The notes below the pieces were generated by a model. It worked only from the letters and a program-made list of their open reading frames with translations, was not told the DNA's origin and made no database searches. Position numbers and translations under genes: made by a program. From Blumeriella jaapii (taxonomy: Eukaryota > Ascomycota > Leotiomycetes > Helotiales > Drepanopezizaceae), in the NCBI GenBank assembly GCA_009599575.1, contig VWND01000028.1, positions 62,001-126,000 of the forward strand: a stretch of 64,000 nt of DNA. Direction: 5' to 3'. Every line of letters starts with the position of its first letter. Position 1 is the stretch's first letter. Of this stretch, positions 21,709-33,920 are shown piece by piece.

Positions 21709-22005
21709 TATAACGATTCACTTTGTTGCCACTTCTCGTGTTATCCCAGCAACTACGTATAGCTGCAAGCTTCCTAGCAACTGCGTATAACTGCAAGCTC
21801 CCTGGTTTCCTGGTGGGTCTCCCTATCAACTGTAAAAACTATTCATATATATAAAGCTCTTCTTTTTTAGCAACTTCTGCCTTCTGCAGTTGTTAATTCT
21901 AAATGAATATTTTTGTTACAAAACCAAAGGCTCGTTTCTTATACCATGTGAACACGGCGACCAGTTGACTGATCTCCCAGCCCTCCGACTGATTAGATCG
22001 TCACA
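21709..22005 (+). repeat. LTR of element A (right)
   Basis: The 297 bp LTR has a start mutated to TATAACGATT and an end reading ATCGTCACA. Like the left LTR it carries the duplicated CAACTACGTATAGCTGCAAG segment, which B lacks. It marks the right edge of the retrotransposon stack. Confidence 0.85.
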
Positions 22006-22229
22006 GATGGGACACTTGGATGCAGTGGGACACTTGCTTTCCCCCACATTATTCGAGTGCCCGCAGAATAAATGTGGGAAGGCAGCCCACTATTACTGTG
22101 TGTACTGTGTACATAGTATGTAACATCACACCTGACTTCAAGACTTCCGGGATATAGTTCTTCCGCTCGCCTTCATTCGTGCGAGCCACCGACCGAGTTT
22201 TCCTCGTCTGTCTACCTGCCCTTAGTAAG

Positions 22230-22258
22230 CTCCGGGGCAGCGTGCTGCCGTCCCGGAG
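22230..22258. repeat. GC-rich hairpin
   Basis: CTCCGG-GGCAGC-GT-GCTGCC-GTC-CCGGAG folds into a 12-bp stem with a 2-nt loop and a 3-nt bulge. Function unknown. Confidence 0.6.
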
Positions 22259-22620
22259 GAACATTTTCCAAACATTGCGTTATGAACGGATTCGGGCTTT
22301 TGTAAAACGTAAATGGATTTCCTTTTCCCTCGTCCTTTTTGCTTGCATCTAACAACGCCTTTTAATTTTTTGGCTTGCCTCGTCGGTCTGTATGGAGGAC
22401 CCCAAAGACACGCTGAGCTACGACATCTTTGGTTATCTGATTTATCGAAGGTGGCTTTACACACACAATTGAGAACCATCCCGCCTGTAGGGGAAGGGCT
22501 CAAATAGCGGATCGTTTGTTGTGTGTTTCTTTTGTGTAATTGCGTTCTCGAGGGTCTCTTGTACAGTATGGAAAAATCCTTAGCTTAGCATGTCGCTAAT
22601 GCCATGCGGGAGGATTGAGG

Positions 22621-22750
22621 TAGCGCAGTTTTACATATTGCACCCTCCAGATGTTAAATAATATCATTATTAACATCATCATTTAGCGCAGTTTCGTTGC
22701 ACCCTCCAGACGTTAAATAATAATGTCATCATTATCATTATCATCATTAT
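22621..22750. repeat. 63-bp tandem duplication
   Basis: Two copies start TAGCGCAGTTT (22621 and 22684), share CACCCTCCAGA and GTTAAATAAT, and end in ATCATT-rich sequence. Confidence 0.7.
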
Positions 22751-23202
22751 TCAAGCGAACCTTTCTGCTCTCCAGTAGCATTATCTATGCTGAAACCTCT
22801 AAGGAGATAGGTAGATAGATAGAAACAGTAGATGCATAATACGGTTCCTACAGCGAGTGTATTCCCCCGTTTCTATCTTCTGTTCGAGAGCTCTTTCATT
22901 ATCGTTCCGGCTATCTAAAAACGACAAATTTCTTTTTCGGACAAGGAAGACCGAACCGAGGTGAGGGGGGAGAAAAAAAAAAAGAGAGTATCAACACGTG
23001 CCTGCCTACATATCCGAAGAAAATCTTCTCATTCTACTCCTAGCATACGATTCGGTTATTTCTCACTTTCCTCACAGTACAATCAGCACACAATTCGTAA
23101 CCCGTCGATACCGTTTTCACTTTCTCTCCTTTCCTACCAACCAACCAACCCATCAACCACGAACGAGTCGACAGCGCGCTCTTTTCACGCAAGACACGTC
23201 TC

Positions 23203-23633
23203 GCGGCAGGTGTAAAGTAAATCAATCAGCTTGTAAAAAAGCTGCGTTGGCTGGCGTGACGGATGGCTTGGCTTGGCTTGGCTCGGCTCGAGACAACTAC
23301 AGTACGTATAGCCTGCCTAGGTCGATTCTGGAAAAGATAGATGTTGATTTACAAGACTCGTATTATACAAGCTTACACGAACGAGTTGAGCTCTCATCTA
23401 CGGAACCCACGTTCGCGGGCTCGGTGCCTGCTTGCCTGTTTTGCGGTAGGTGTAAAGTAAATCATCAGCTTGTAAAAAAGCTGCGTTGGCTGGCGTGACG
23501 GATGGCTCGGCTGCCTATATCGATTGTAAAAAAGATAGATTTTGATTTACAATACCCATACAACTGAGCTCTGATCTACGGAATTCACGTTCGCGGGCTC
23601 GGTGTCTGCTTGCTTGCCTGCCTGTCTGTGTCG
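23203..23633. repeat. Diverged direct repeat with 240-bp period
   Basis: Copy 1 starts at 23203 and copy 2 at 23443. Both contain AGGTGTAAAGTAAATCA, CAGCTTGTAAAAAAGCTGCG, TTGGCTGGCGTGACGGATGG, ATCTACGGAA and CACGTTCGCGGGCTCGGTG. Several differences are C/T transitions. Confidence 0.75.
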
Positions 23634-26600
23634 GTTCCGGTTCTGAACCTGATGAGACTTCTGTCGATCGATATTTCTCACCTCTAAATAGGCACTGCGT
23701 AGGTATGTAGAGTGAAGAGAGCAGCTGGTTCTTTGTACGCCCGATTGCATCTCGCTTGTTTGTGGGACAGCATCTATCTATTAATACACTTATGGAAAGG
23801 CTGTCAGGAGAAAAATTAAAAATGAAGGGAAAATTGGTAGACATCGAAGATTGCTACTTTGTGTTGCATACCGCTATCTTATTTTCTTGACATGTATTAT
23901 TTACCTACGTATGTATCTACATATAGCAGGTCTTTTCCTTTTATTATGCATTACAGTGACGCTTTTGCGATGTTGTTCAAAGATATACATATACATAAGA
24001 TACATATGTATGTGAACACGTGATGAAGTGACATTTTTGATCCGTTATCACGACTGATTTTTTTTTCTCAGGCAATGGGGCAAAGAAGAGGGAATAACGG
24101 TCTTTAGGCCTGGTCTCCCGAATTAGCCCTCCAACAAGCTTTTCGCCATCCTTGGCTTTTGGTGAGGGGAGATTGTTGGCTTGTGTGTATTGGCTGTTGC
24201 TGTAAGTCCCAATCGAATCGGTGCCACAGTACGTCTGTCGTGTCTCGCAAGCCGATGCGTGGTGTACGCATTCCCCATCTCTCGGAACCGCCAGCATGGT
24301 TCGTGTGTCTGCGGACTAAATCCACCGCAGTTGAAATGCGATGCTTGCACGATGTGAAAAATGAAAACTCGGCTGTGAGTCGGAGAGATAGAGTAAATAT
24401 CTCTGGAGAGTCTTAGCCCTCCTTGACACGAGCCGGGAGACAGCAGAACACGAGGGAAATCATGTAGGTTGTTCGAAGCTTATCAGAGATTTTTTTGGTT
24501 GAGAAGGACGGAAGGGAAGATCCTCTTGTTTGATGGAGCTTGTAAGATGAGTTGTCGTGCGTTGTTGGTCGAGGAGAAAGTGGATGAGTGGGCTGAACTT
24601 GAAGGAAGAAAGGGTTGTGTATCTAGGAAAGAGGTGGGAAGGGGTCGTTTACTCAATCAGTCGTCGCTAGGCTATGGTCAAAACCAAGAGAAAAGGTTCT
24701 TGAGCTGAGCTTGGAAAAGAACTGGATTCAAAGAAGTTTGTGACTTTGATTTTTTTATCATGAAGTTTGAATGTCTGCATGCTTATGAATTTAGGCGCGA
24801 GGAATTGGTTTGCTTGATCGCGGCATGCGTGCTTGAAGCATTTATGTTTTTTTCTTTGCTTTTTCGTTAGCTTACTAAGACGGTATGAGTACGTGAAAAG
24901 ATATGAGATGTTTCTATCTTTCTGTAATGCTTGGAAGAGTATTAGGTGTAGTCTCGGTCTGTAGCAAGCTTACGCATGTTTGTACATACATGTAAAAATG
25001 TATTACTTAGAATGTACTTCATAAATGCATCAATGCTTAGGTAGTATGCAGCCAAGAAACACTCAATGTTTTTACGCAGTTTTCCATTTGAAGGCACCTA
25101 AAAACGCTTTTTTGCTTCAAGATACATACTTCTCCAATGCAAAAAGGAGAGTGTTCTTTCACACCCGTGACGCGAAAAATAAGTGAGCTCAAAGTCTGGA
25201 CGTCGTAATCTTGTCCGCTGGCAGCGGCAGATAACATCCGTACGCCGAGAGTTGCTCGCTCCCGATGCAGAATTAGCTAGCTAGGTACATAGTTAAATGG
25301 ATGGCAAGGTAGAGTTTGGAATGAGATAGAGCAAGCGGGGCGCAGCTCAGCTACCCCATCTACGATCTGGCAATTTAAATTTCAGTAGGCATGGGCCTCG
25401 TCATCTCGCTTATAGTGTTGCTCGTAAATGCCAATATGAAGCTATGGGTACGGGAAACACTGCTCGGCCTACCTTTTAGGAAGTCGGTCCGAGGAACGGG
25501 GATCGTAAGGTTGCCGCCGAACAACAGTTTAACTTCGAGACCGCCTGGGCTCGGCTGGCTGAGGCCGTAATGTTTTTTTGGTTTCTTGATGCAGACTAAG
25601 ATCTATCCTCGGCTTGTTTTACCGAAGTGGATGCTTTTATTCAATTAGCCTTAGGGTTTATCGTCAAGCCTAGGTTGTAGCTGACTCTTGGTTGATATCA
25701 GTTGCGCGGGAGCAAGGGGGGTCGGGGAGAAACAAGGCAATCATTCGATCTTAGATGTATTCGTACTCAGTTGTGTCGTCTAATCTTGTCCTTCCTCCGA
25801 AGAAGCTCTCGCGCAAATGGAAGCGACATGTACACAAAACCCCTACAAACGGGTGTCTGTGCAATTAGCAACCTGACCAGAAGCAAAGAGACTCATTATT
25901 CGAGACGAAATCAACTACATCGATCGATCCAGCTGGTCCATCAGGGATAGGCTTGAATGACAGCGTGTATTAAAATACACCACTGTACCAGAACTAAATG
26001 TGTATATACTGGAAAAAAGATTTCGTTTGAAAGGAGATTTTTGATGTAATGTTTAAGCCTCTAGATTGTCACGAAAAAGTTGTATATATATTGTAAGATG
26101 AAAGAGATATGAGCCCTGGTAGTCTACTAATTTTACTTGAGTAGATGGTTATGGCAGAATGCAAAGCGACGGCAGGATGTCAAGGTCGCTTAGTGCTAAG
26201 CGAGGTCGCCGATCGATGGGAGTGGAAGGTGCGGACAGATACAACTACTTACGTGTGAAAATCGCAGGAGAAAAAATCAGAGTGTCAGAAGATCAGGTGA
26301 GATATAAGCAGATATGCTGGATGCTTGTTGCCCTTCCCTCGAAATTCAGGTGCTCGACATGGGTAGGGAATAATTTGTCGGTTGAACGCATGCACAAGCT
26401 ACTACTGAGATGTGTAAACACAGATCGACTCACGCTACTGCGATTCTGTGAAGCTCAGTGGACCTTGGAAACTCAAATCAATTGGAAAAGCTAAGACCTG
26501 TAGCAGTACAAAAGGAAAAAAATCAAAAGGCAAAAAATCAAAACGTCCTTCCTCACCCGTCACCCGTCATCCGTCAGCCTCCACCAAAACCATCCGCCAG

Positions 26601-26636
26601 CTGGTAATGCAGCAAGACCGTCTACGGTGCTGTAGA

Positions 26637-27806
26637 CTATTTATTCCATTTCGCCTTTATAGCAGTCAACTGAGGCTGGGTAATCCCTATGATCGCTCCA
26701 GTCTTTAAATTCACCGACCAATTGTCATGTTCAGCATCCTGCCAGCTATTGGTCCTGATATCATCGGTCCAGAATGGGAGGGATGTTCCTTGGTCGGGAA
26801 AGTTCATCATCAGATTAATCTTATTCTTCGTAACGTTGTCCACCCAGGCAAACGGGCTTTCAGCCCCGGTACGAATCATAGCATTGCCGGCTTGGTCCGT
26901 AACTGTTTGACAACTGTCGATAAAGCTTGAATTACACAGCTGCCCGATAACCGAATGGGTGCTTTCGTCCCTGATAAAGCGCATGGCTAGATTAGCAGTC
27001 ACGCTGAGATAGGACACGTCCGTCATCTCTGTCCCTGGCAACGGAAGCGTCTTGGGGACTTCGAAGGCTTGGAAATCGGTGGTGTAGGTGTAGCGGATAA
27101 CAACCGGTGGCAGCGGACCCGTGTGATCAGAGTCCGAAGCAACGAACTGGGCTTTCTGTCAGCAACAAAAGAATGGAATAGGCTAGGGGCGACAAACTAA
27201 TCTCGTAGCCCATGTGACAAAGTACATGTTCCTACGACTGTCAAAGATGCCTCTGGGACTCCACACCATGCCGGCATCGTCACCCTCCACGCCGACAACC
27301 CGCCCGTTTCCCCAAGTGGCCAGATCCGTGCTGTCCCAGACCATGATACCCCTCGAACCCTGGCGTTGGGCGGTATCAAAATCCACCTAAAATGTTCAAA
27401 TCAGCCATCCGCACTGGTACGTAGTGTCCTGGAAGCCAATACTAAAGCACCAGATACATACCTTTGCGGTATCCAAGTCCGTACCAATGATATACCACTT
27501 CCTATCCTTGTCTACTCCCTCTCCAACAACGATGTTTGGATCCCTCACGCCCCCCGACCCAATCTTCTCAGTGGCCGGGTCTAAGGCAGGATTCCCTGCA
27601 TTCAAGGGCTCAAAGTTGTATGGATTATCGCTGCTGGCCAGAAAGAAGTAAATACTGGACGTTATCCCCGTGTAGAAAACACCGAAATAGGAGACCCTAT
27701 CTGGAAAGGCGACCTCATTATCTCGTGGGGCGAGCGCAGAGCTTTCCGATGGAAGTGCCCACGCCGTACAGGCAAGAAGAGATGGAAGACCGTGCGAGAG
27801 CTTCAT
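26637..27806 (-). CDS. Secreted glycoside hydrolase, GH43-like
   Basis: Three exons on the minus strand: 27806-27462, 27386-27198 and 27155-26637, all joined at codon boundaries with GT/AG introns of 75 and 42 bp, giving 350 residues. The N-terminus is a likely signal peptide (LLACTAWALPSES), so the enzyme is probably secreted and acts on plant-wall side chains such as arabinose or xylose, as GH43 enzymes do. The five-bladed propeller family is indicated by GGVRDPNIV (Asp89, likely catalytic base), IIGTDLD, IMVWDSTDLATW and GAESPF (likely general-acid Glu). The motif usually W-A-P-E reads WSPRGIFD, with Arg at a normally acidic position. Substrate cannot be stated. Confidence 0.82.
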
Positions 27807-29914
27807 CCTGAAAGAACAACTCGAAAGAGTGTGTTAAGGAAAAAGGAATTGTGACAAATGGAAAGAAGAATTGTGACAAATGGAAAGACTCGTTGCGAGT
27901 GTATGTGATGTGGATGATGAGAGCGATTGAAGGCGATATTCCTACATATTTGTACGGAAGAAAGGACCGGGATAATGAGTCCAGACACCAGCCAGCTTGC
28001 TGAGTGTGTCAAATACACAAGTCCCCTGTCTGGGCGATAGTGAGTATAGTATCTCTCTCACTTTGCATCGTGGCTCCCTGGAAACCGGGCGATACGGAGG
28101 TTCGAGGAAAGCGGAGGAATTTTAACTTTTACAGCAACGGATAAATGGTGAAGTTTGAGATATGTTACCTCAGTATCATCGCGGAATGAGAAACCCCCCC
28201 CCTTTCCAGCAGAGCTGCGCTTACGAAATGGTTACAGCAAAAATACGAAACACGGCAATCTTCAAATAGGGAAAATCACTATGGTAGCCTGCCTGCGACG
28301 CGCTTTCTATTTATACCCTGACACATTTTGTAACAAGACCGTTACATGATTGGGCCCCGGAAATAGAAATTAGTGAAGTTTTTGTACGGTAGAATTGAGT
28401 TTTTCGTCCGCGCCAAAAACTCGAAATCTTGCAATTTAATACGCTACTGGTTGGTTATGGCATTTTGTAACGTTGTTCTCGAGAAATAATCTCAGAAATC
28501 AAATCGCTGATTATGTGGGATTAACATTAACAAATCTCAAAGAAAAAAACACTATGATTCAAGAATAGGCTAGTCTTTTAACACTGACTGGCTTGCCATT
28601 TCTAACAGCCGATGTCACAATTGCGGCAATATCGATTTTGTGTGAAAAAGTCAGCAAGAAGTCTTGAAGAAATAAGAAAGACGCTGGCTACAACGCAAAC
28701 GCATGTCAAAAACATCTTAAGCGAACGTACTGTACTGTACATTAATTCTTGTTGTCAACACGGAGAAATGCAGCGCTGCTTCGACGATTTTTCTTCGCTT
28801 GCAGCAAAGCGTAAAATCTAACAACTTTTAAGGAAACAGGTTTTGTTATGGTGTTGGTTGAGACTTACGGGATAAGTACACGTGATGGTCACACGACCCT
28901 ATCTTGTATATATATCTCTTTCGCACCGCGCCTTCTCCTTTTTTTCTTTCTCCGTCTTTCCTTCCACCTTAGAAGCGTAGGATTAGATCGAATACATTCA
29001 TCCCTTTTGCCTGAGCCGAACCAGATTTTGAAATCGTTTGCTACAAAAGGTCGTATGTTTTTAGTCTCTGCGAACGTCTAACCCGTATGTCTCGCAGATT
29101 CTGATATTAAAAGTTAATTACGTTTTTGCAGTGTGTTTTCGGCAGCAGGAGAGAATAATAAGCCGACAAATGTCATTTGAATTAAGAGTTCCAGTATTTG
29201 TGTATGTTTAGTATATCAGTGTTTTTGTTATATGATTAGGTTATGAATGAAAAGCACGTCGTAGGTAAAATATCATGCGTTTATAATGGTACCCCTTTAT
29301 TAAAACAAGTCTTTTTGCCGTTTCTCGTAAATGTTCTATACTCCCATGTAAATAATGAAGGCGCAGCTCTGCCAGAAAGGGCTGGTCTATGATTCCCGGA
29401 ATGCATCATGTTAAGTACAGTACCTAAGACTGAATTAGATATTCCCATCCCATTTCGCTTAGTCCAGACCGTGATGGTTACAACCTCCTGTGCTTCGTCC
29501 GTATGTTAAAAGACCACGTTAATAAATTTAGAAAGTTCGTTATACTTTCTTAAGATCAAGCTTTCTAAGAGAGAATGAAAATAACGCAAGCTGTTTCAAA
29601 GAAATTGCAACTGATTGCTGTGTTCCTCGTATTGCTACCAGGCGTTGAACAACTCGGATCTCAAACTTGCCAGTTGCAATGCAAGTATGATCATTTTGAT
29701 AGATTTACAGAAGATACGAGCAATAAACTTCGCTCAACAAAACCCGAACAAAAGTCGTTTAAAAAAGCGAATTTTTGACCTTGGAGAAATGCTCGGAATC
29801 CAGAACACGCAGCTGGTCGCGGATGCTTTGACGCGAGAGCTCGAGCCATCTCCAAGGCTTCGACAATCTCAGCCTCGGCGCAACACTTTCACAGCATCAA
29901 TATTACTCACAACC
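27807..29914. other. Intergenic region between GH43 gene and SWC5
   Basis: It holds the divergent upstream regions of both genes. No protein family was recognised; a 69-residue open frame at 28612-28821 has no support. A TACTGTACTGTAC motif occurs near 28729-28741. Confidence 0.5.
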
Positions 29915-31041
29915 ATGCCACCAGAACTCCTACCCAGCGACGACGAGTATGCGTCCGAGGATGACTCGGACTTTGCGCCCGACGCGGTACCCGCTGCGGG
30001 CCCCGAGGATTCTTCGGAAGAGGAATCCGAGGCCGAGGAATCTGCGGCGATAGCAAAACAAACCGCGCTGAAGAAGAGGAAAAGAGGGCAGGATGAAGAG
30101 GCAGAAGATCTGGGATTTGAAAACTCGGGCGATGAGGCGATCATCGAGAAAGGCGCGAAGATGCGGAAGAAGAAAAACAAGAAAACGAGCAAGGACGAAT
30201 TAGAGGATGAAGGGGGTGAGGGGGGTCTGATTAAGACGAGGAGTATGAGGGCCCAAGAGTGCGTATCTTTTCACTCTGAACCGTGGATGCGGAAACTGTA
30301 TTGATTGGCGACAGGAAGATCCAGAGGAAACCACTTGCAGATACGACCGCAGCAACGATCGATGTCGACGCTGTCTGGCAAGCCATGATCTCCGGGAAAC
30401 CAACCGCACCGCCGTCTGCAGAGCCCAAACCTACGACTGAATCTTCTGCGAACGGTCCTGTATGCCCGGACGTACAGCGAAAGACTGTTGCAGTACAAGA
30501 TACGCGGCATGAGTTGCGCTTACCAAGCACGTTAGGCGATGGGCCCGACTCCATGGTGATGATAAAGCGCGTCTACAACTTCGCTGGGAAAGTCCACACA
30601 GAGCAAAAGCTCGTCCCCCGAAACTCAGCAGAAGCGAAACTATTCCTGGCCTCGAATCCTGACTCCGCCACTGCTCCTTCGCCTGTGCCTCCAGGAGACG
30701 AGAGTTCCCCGTTCACTAAACCGAAACGGCCTTTGAAGAAAGCCCGACGCTCGATATTCGAGCCCGTCCTAGAGGTTCTACCGCAAAGAACGGACCTATT
30801 CTTCGGGACGCGGAAGGACAGTGGCGTGCAACTACTTCCTGGGCAGGCGAAGATCAAGAAGTTCAACACTGTAGAGAAGAGCGCTATGGACTGGGCGGGT
30901 TTTGTGGACAAGGAGGGAATAGCGGACGAGCTTGATGCGGCGGGCAAGAGTAAAGGTGCCTACAAGGCGAGGCAGGAGTTTTTGGCGAGGGTGGACGCAA
31001 AGAAAGAGGAGGATTCCAGACGAGCGAGGGGGCTTGTTTGA
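29915..31041 (+). CDS. SWC5: SWR1-complex protein 5 (BCNT/craniofacial development family)
   Basis: Two exons, 29915-30258 and 30315-31041, with a 56-bp GTGCGT...CAG intron, giving 356 residues. Swc5 is a subunit of the SWR1 chromatin remodeller, which exchanges H2A for H2A.Z in the nucleus. The first ~60 residues are strongly acidic (LLPSDDEYASEDDSDFAPD), as in Swc5 homologues where this part contacts histones; a basic stretch (MRKKKNKKTSKDE) follows. The C-terminal ~60 residues form the BCNT-C domain with the hallmark MDWAGFVDKEGIADEL, then SKGAYKARQEFLARVD. The start was chosen at MPPELLPSDDEY, where the acidic domain begins. A possible upstream in-frame ATG at 29615 would add unrelated sequence. 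Confidence 0.93.
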
Positions 31042-32039
31042 GCCAAGCAGGCATGCTTCTTTTGCTACTGTACGAATCTCGTACCGAATGTTATAACGAG
31101 AGACGACTATCGAACAGGCTCAAAACGATATTCCGGAATACATGACGTGTTTTCCAATCCGTTACAAGCCATTACGCCATGCCATCGCCTCAGCGCAAGA
31201 ATCCTCAACGCGCGCGATGCGCATCGGTCGCTATGCTCTATCCCTTTGATCTGGAGCCGTGGTTTTGGGAACGGGTGCTGGGTGCGGGATTCGAGGGTGG
31301 AAAGCGTTTTAGATATTTCGTGTGTGTGTTTTCGCTTGACCCGCGGGCGGGGGGTTGGAGATGGGAGATATGAGAAGGATGGGTGAGGTGAGATAATGTT
31401 GTGAAAGGAACAGAAAACACAATTCAAAAAATCGAAAAAAGCTGAAAGAGAAATGTGAAGACGGAAAGAAAAGATGTACATGTAAGGTAGGTAGAAATGT
31501 GTACATGGGTACAGGGGCACTGTATGTGCTTCTCTGTATAACAGGCTAGTCTGGAGATGAGGATAGGGAGAAAATGTGTCGCACAACAAATTGTGAATCC
31601 ACACCGCTGTGTTTGGTGCGCTGTTTCCTATCGCAACTCCCCCTATTGCTGCGACAAAATGTGAATGGGAATAAGGGTATGGCTGGAGATGTGCTTTCGC
31701 TTTGGGCTTAGAGCGTGAAGGTACTCACTGTAGGAGGAGAGGAATGGAATGACTGATTTGTGGATGGGTGACTGACTGACTGGTTGGGAGGGTGGGTTTG
31801 TTATTGCGCTTAACACTAAGTTGATATTGAGTGCCCCTTAGCCCGGACAGTGATCATGAAGAAAGCATGCATTGTTTTTACAGCAGAGCCGGCGAGTGGT
31901 TGATATTTGCAACTTGAGCAGAGCTCAATCGCAATCAACGCCAAGATGCTCGCGGAGGGGATAAGCAGGTGACAGCACCACGACCTGGATATGCAACGAG
32001 GCTGATGAATCCCATGCGTGAGTTCCCCTATCTACAGCC
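31042..32039. other. Intergenic region between convergent SWC5 and FYV10
   Basis: It is the shared 3' flank of two converging genes. Nothing resembling a gene or RNA gene was seen. Confidence 0.5.
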
Positions 32040-33488
32040 CTAAGAAATATACACCTTCTTCAAATCCTCCACCTTGTACAGCTCGCCTCCCCCACCGCCC
32101 CTCAGATCCCTCACCCAGCCCTTCTCGACGCCGGCTTTCCGGCTGTACTCCTCCAGCCGCTGCAGGCCGTACACGCAGCCGTTCGGCAGCAGCACCAGGT
32201 CGCTCTCCACGTGGCTAGTCGTGTGGTGCGCGTAAGGCACGTTGCGGGCGAGGTCGTTGAGCTCGGTCGAGCAGATCGGACACACGGTCGTGGTGAGGGA
32301 GGAGGCGGACGTGGGTGAGATGCTGGTTGGGGAGGGGGTGGAGAGCGGGTGCGAGGAGTGGCAGGAGGGCGTCTTGAGGGCGGAGAGACCGGCCGAGAGG
32401 GCGATGTGCAAGAGGGGCACGGAGGGGAGGGAGAGGAGCGTGTTGTGCGTGGTGAGGAAGAGGTTCGAGAGGGTGGTCCAGCGGGCCGGGGAGTAGAGTT
32501 CCTTTGCAGTTCGTTAGTATGGCTTGAGCACGATGATGGAGAGGGTGGGTTGGGCAGGGTCGCGTACGGAATATGCTTCTGCCCTTGTGTTGGGTGGGAA
32601 CGCGAGAAGTCCGCAGGCCTGCTGCACTTCCTTCGGATACGACTCTCGGAATGGTAGGAGGTGCTTTTTCGCGTGCACAATGCTCTCCAGCAGCTTCGCC
32701 TGATCCTGACTCCGGACTAGTTCGATGTACTGCTGGAAGCGGAGCATGAACTCTAGATTACTCTGCCACACCATCAGCATGATTACCCGGTCCCTTCACC
32801 ACCCGGAACGACCATAGCAGACATACCTCCATTCGCCGCAACTCCTTCTTATTCTCTTGACACCATGCCAGGGCCTCCTGGGTCCTCCCTTTCAGCAGAC
32901 TTTCTCGTATGCGACTCATCTGCACAAAAGTCTCCACATCCACCAACATCTCGATGCCCTTCTCCTTCGCTAAAGCCGTCGCACTCTCCTGGTACCCATT
33001 CCTTAGCAGATAGTCCACCAACAACCGGTCCAGTCGCGTCCGGCTCCAGTCCTCGTACCTCACATCATCCAAGCTCTGCATGCTGTACAGATCGCCGATG
33101 TGTTTTATGCGGCTCGCGGACTGGGCGTGGAGACGGGCCTCCTCTTCGTGGGCGGCGGCGAGCTTGCGCTTGAGGTTGCGCATGCGGGCGAGCATGGAAT
33201 CAACATTCTTGAGGACCTCGGTGGGCGAGGACGAGCCCAGGGATTGCGAGGCGAGGGCGGTTTCTTTGAGGGCCGTCTTGACGGAGGTGGAGTCGATTTC
33301 GACGGCGCGGTGCGCGGACTTGAAGTTCTTGCGGAGGAGCTCGAAGGGGAGACGGAGGAGGGGTTGGTCCTGGGTTCGCGGCTTAGTTGAGGGGTTTCTG
33401 TGGGAGGGGGTAGGAGGGAAATGAGAGAGGTACGAACGAGGATGAGGTGTGTGTCGGGGTTGAGCTTGGAGGTGATGTGGTCCGCCAT
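32040..33488 (-). CDS. FYV10: Fyv10/Gid9-type subunit of the GID (CTLH) E3 ubiquitin ligase
   Basis: Four exons on the minus strand: 33488-33438, 33369-32827, 32762-32568 and 32501-32040, all in phase 0, giving 416 residues. The third intron has a perfect TACTAAC branch site. The protein is a catalytic-core subunit of the GID/CTLH ubiquitin ligase, which degrades gluconeogenic enzymes such as fructose-1,6-bisphosphatase. Domains: LisH at about 128-153 (RLLVDYLLRNGYQESATALA), CTLH about 160-220 (IRESLLKGRTQEALAWCQEN), CRA-type region with PLLHIALSAGLSALKTPSC, and a C-terminal RING of the Gid type starting at Cys337 (CPICSTELNDLARNVPYAHH). Lengths fit fungal orthologues of about 400 residues. 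The first exon is only 17 codons; DQPLLRLPFELLRKNFKSAH after it confirms the join. Confidence 0.93.
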
Positions 33489-33920
33489 CTTGCTGGAGGA
33501 GAGGGTTTTTGCATGCGCTTTTGCGCTGGAATCTGAGCAGCTTCGGGTGGGTGCTGTTGGCGGCGGCGGCGGCAGTAGTTGGGTTGCTTCTGGTGATGTT
33601 ATCGGCCGAGATGGTTTGGTGGATTTGCAAACCGAGACTGTACTGTGTACATTCGTGTACTGACCTCGGCTGCGATAAGCGATAAGATCTGGCGGGCGTT
33701 GGCTTTACTGGACAGTAAGTACTCAACAGATACAGATACAGTGTGTAGCAATATCACGAGTGCGAGGTCGGTATGAGAAAGTGGCATGACTGAGATCTGG
33801 TTTTGCATAGAAACCATCATTGTTGCCGGCCATGAATGGTTGATGTTCTGCATCGGTAAGTACAGGAAGTTGAAGGCAGGTACATGATGTACTGTGTGTA
33901 TGTAGGTCGGTACAATATCG

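Larger units (their letters stand above)
456..22005 (+). mobile_element. Outer Ty3/gypsy element A, decayed and split by nested insertions
   Basis: The element runs from the LTR at 456-749 to the LTR at 21709-22005. Its body lies at 750-3835 and resumes at 18982-21708; the gap is element B. At the junction, GACTC is present at 3831-3835 and again at 18982-18986, and joining across one copy restores the same sequence as the uninterrupted region of B near 6775-6840. Net length without B is 6,399 bp. The body carries remnants of protease, reverse transcriptase, RNase H and integrase in Ty3/gypsy order. It is strongly AT-rich, with widespread C/T and G/A differences from its relatives, as expected from RIP. 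Confidence 0.85.
22006..26636. other. Gene-free flank of the transposon stack
   Basis: No protein family was recognised on either strand; open frames here are short and of low complexity. The region contains a strong hairpin (22230-22258), a 63-bp tandem duplication (22621-22750), a GATA-type microsatellite near 22809-22821 and a diverged direct repeat (23203-23633). It may include older transposon debris. The far right part is the 3' flank of the GH43 gene. Confidence 0.5.

Noticed and set aside
22998..23498. 166-codon frame across the 240-bp direct repeat
   Set aside because: Open only by chance; the repeat copies are read in it without any recognisable domain, and codon use is unlike nearby genes.
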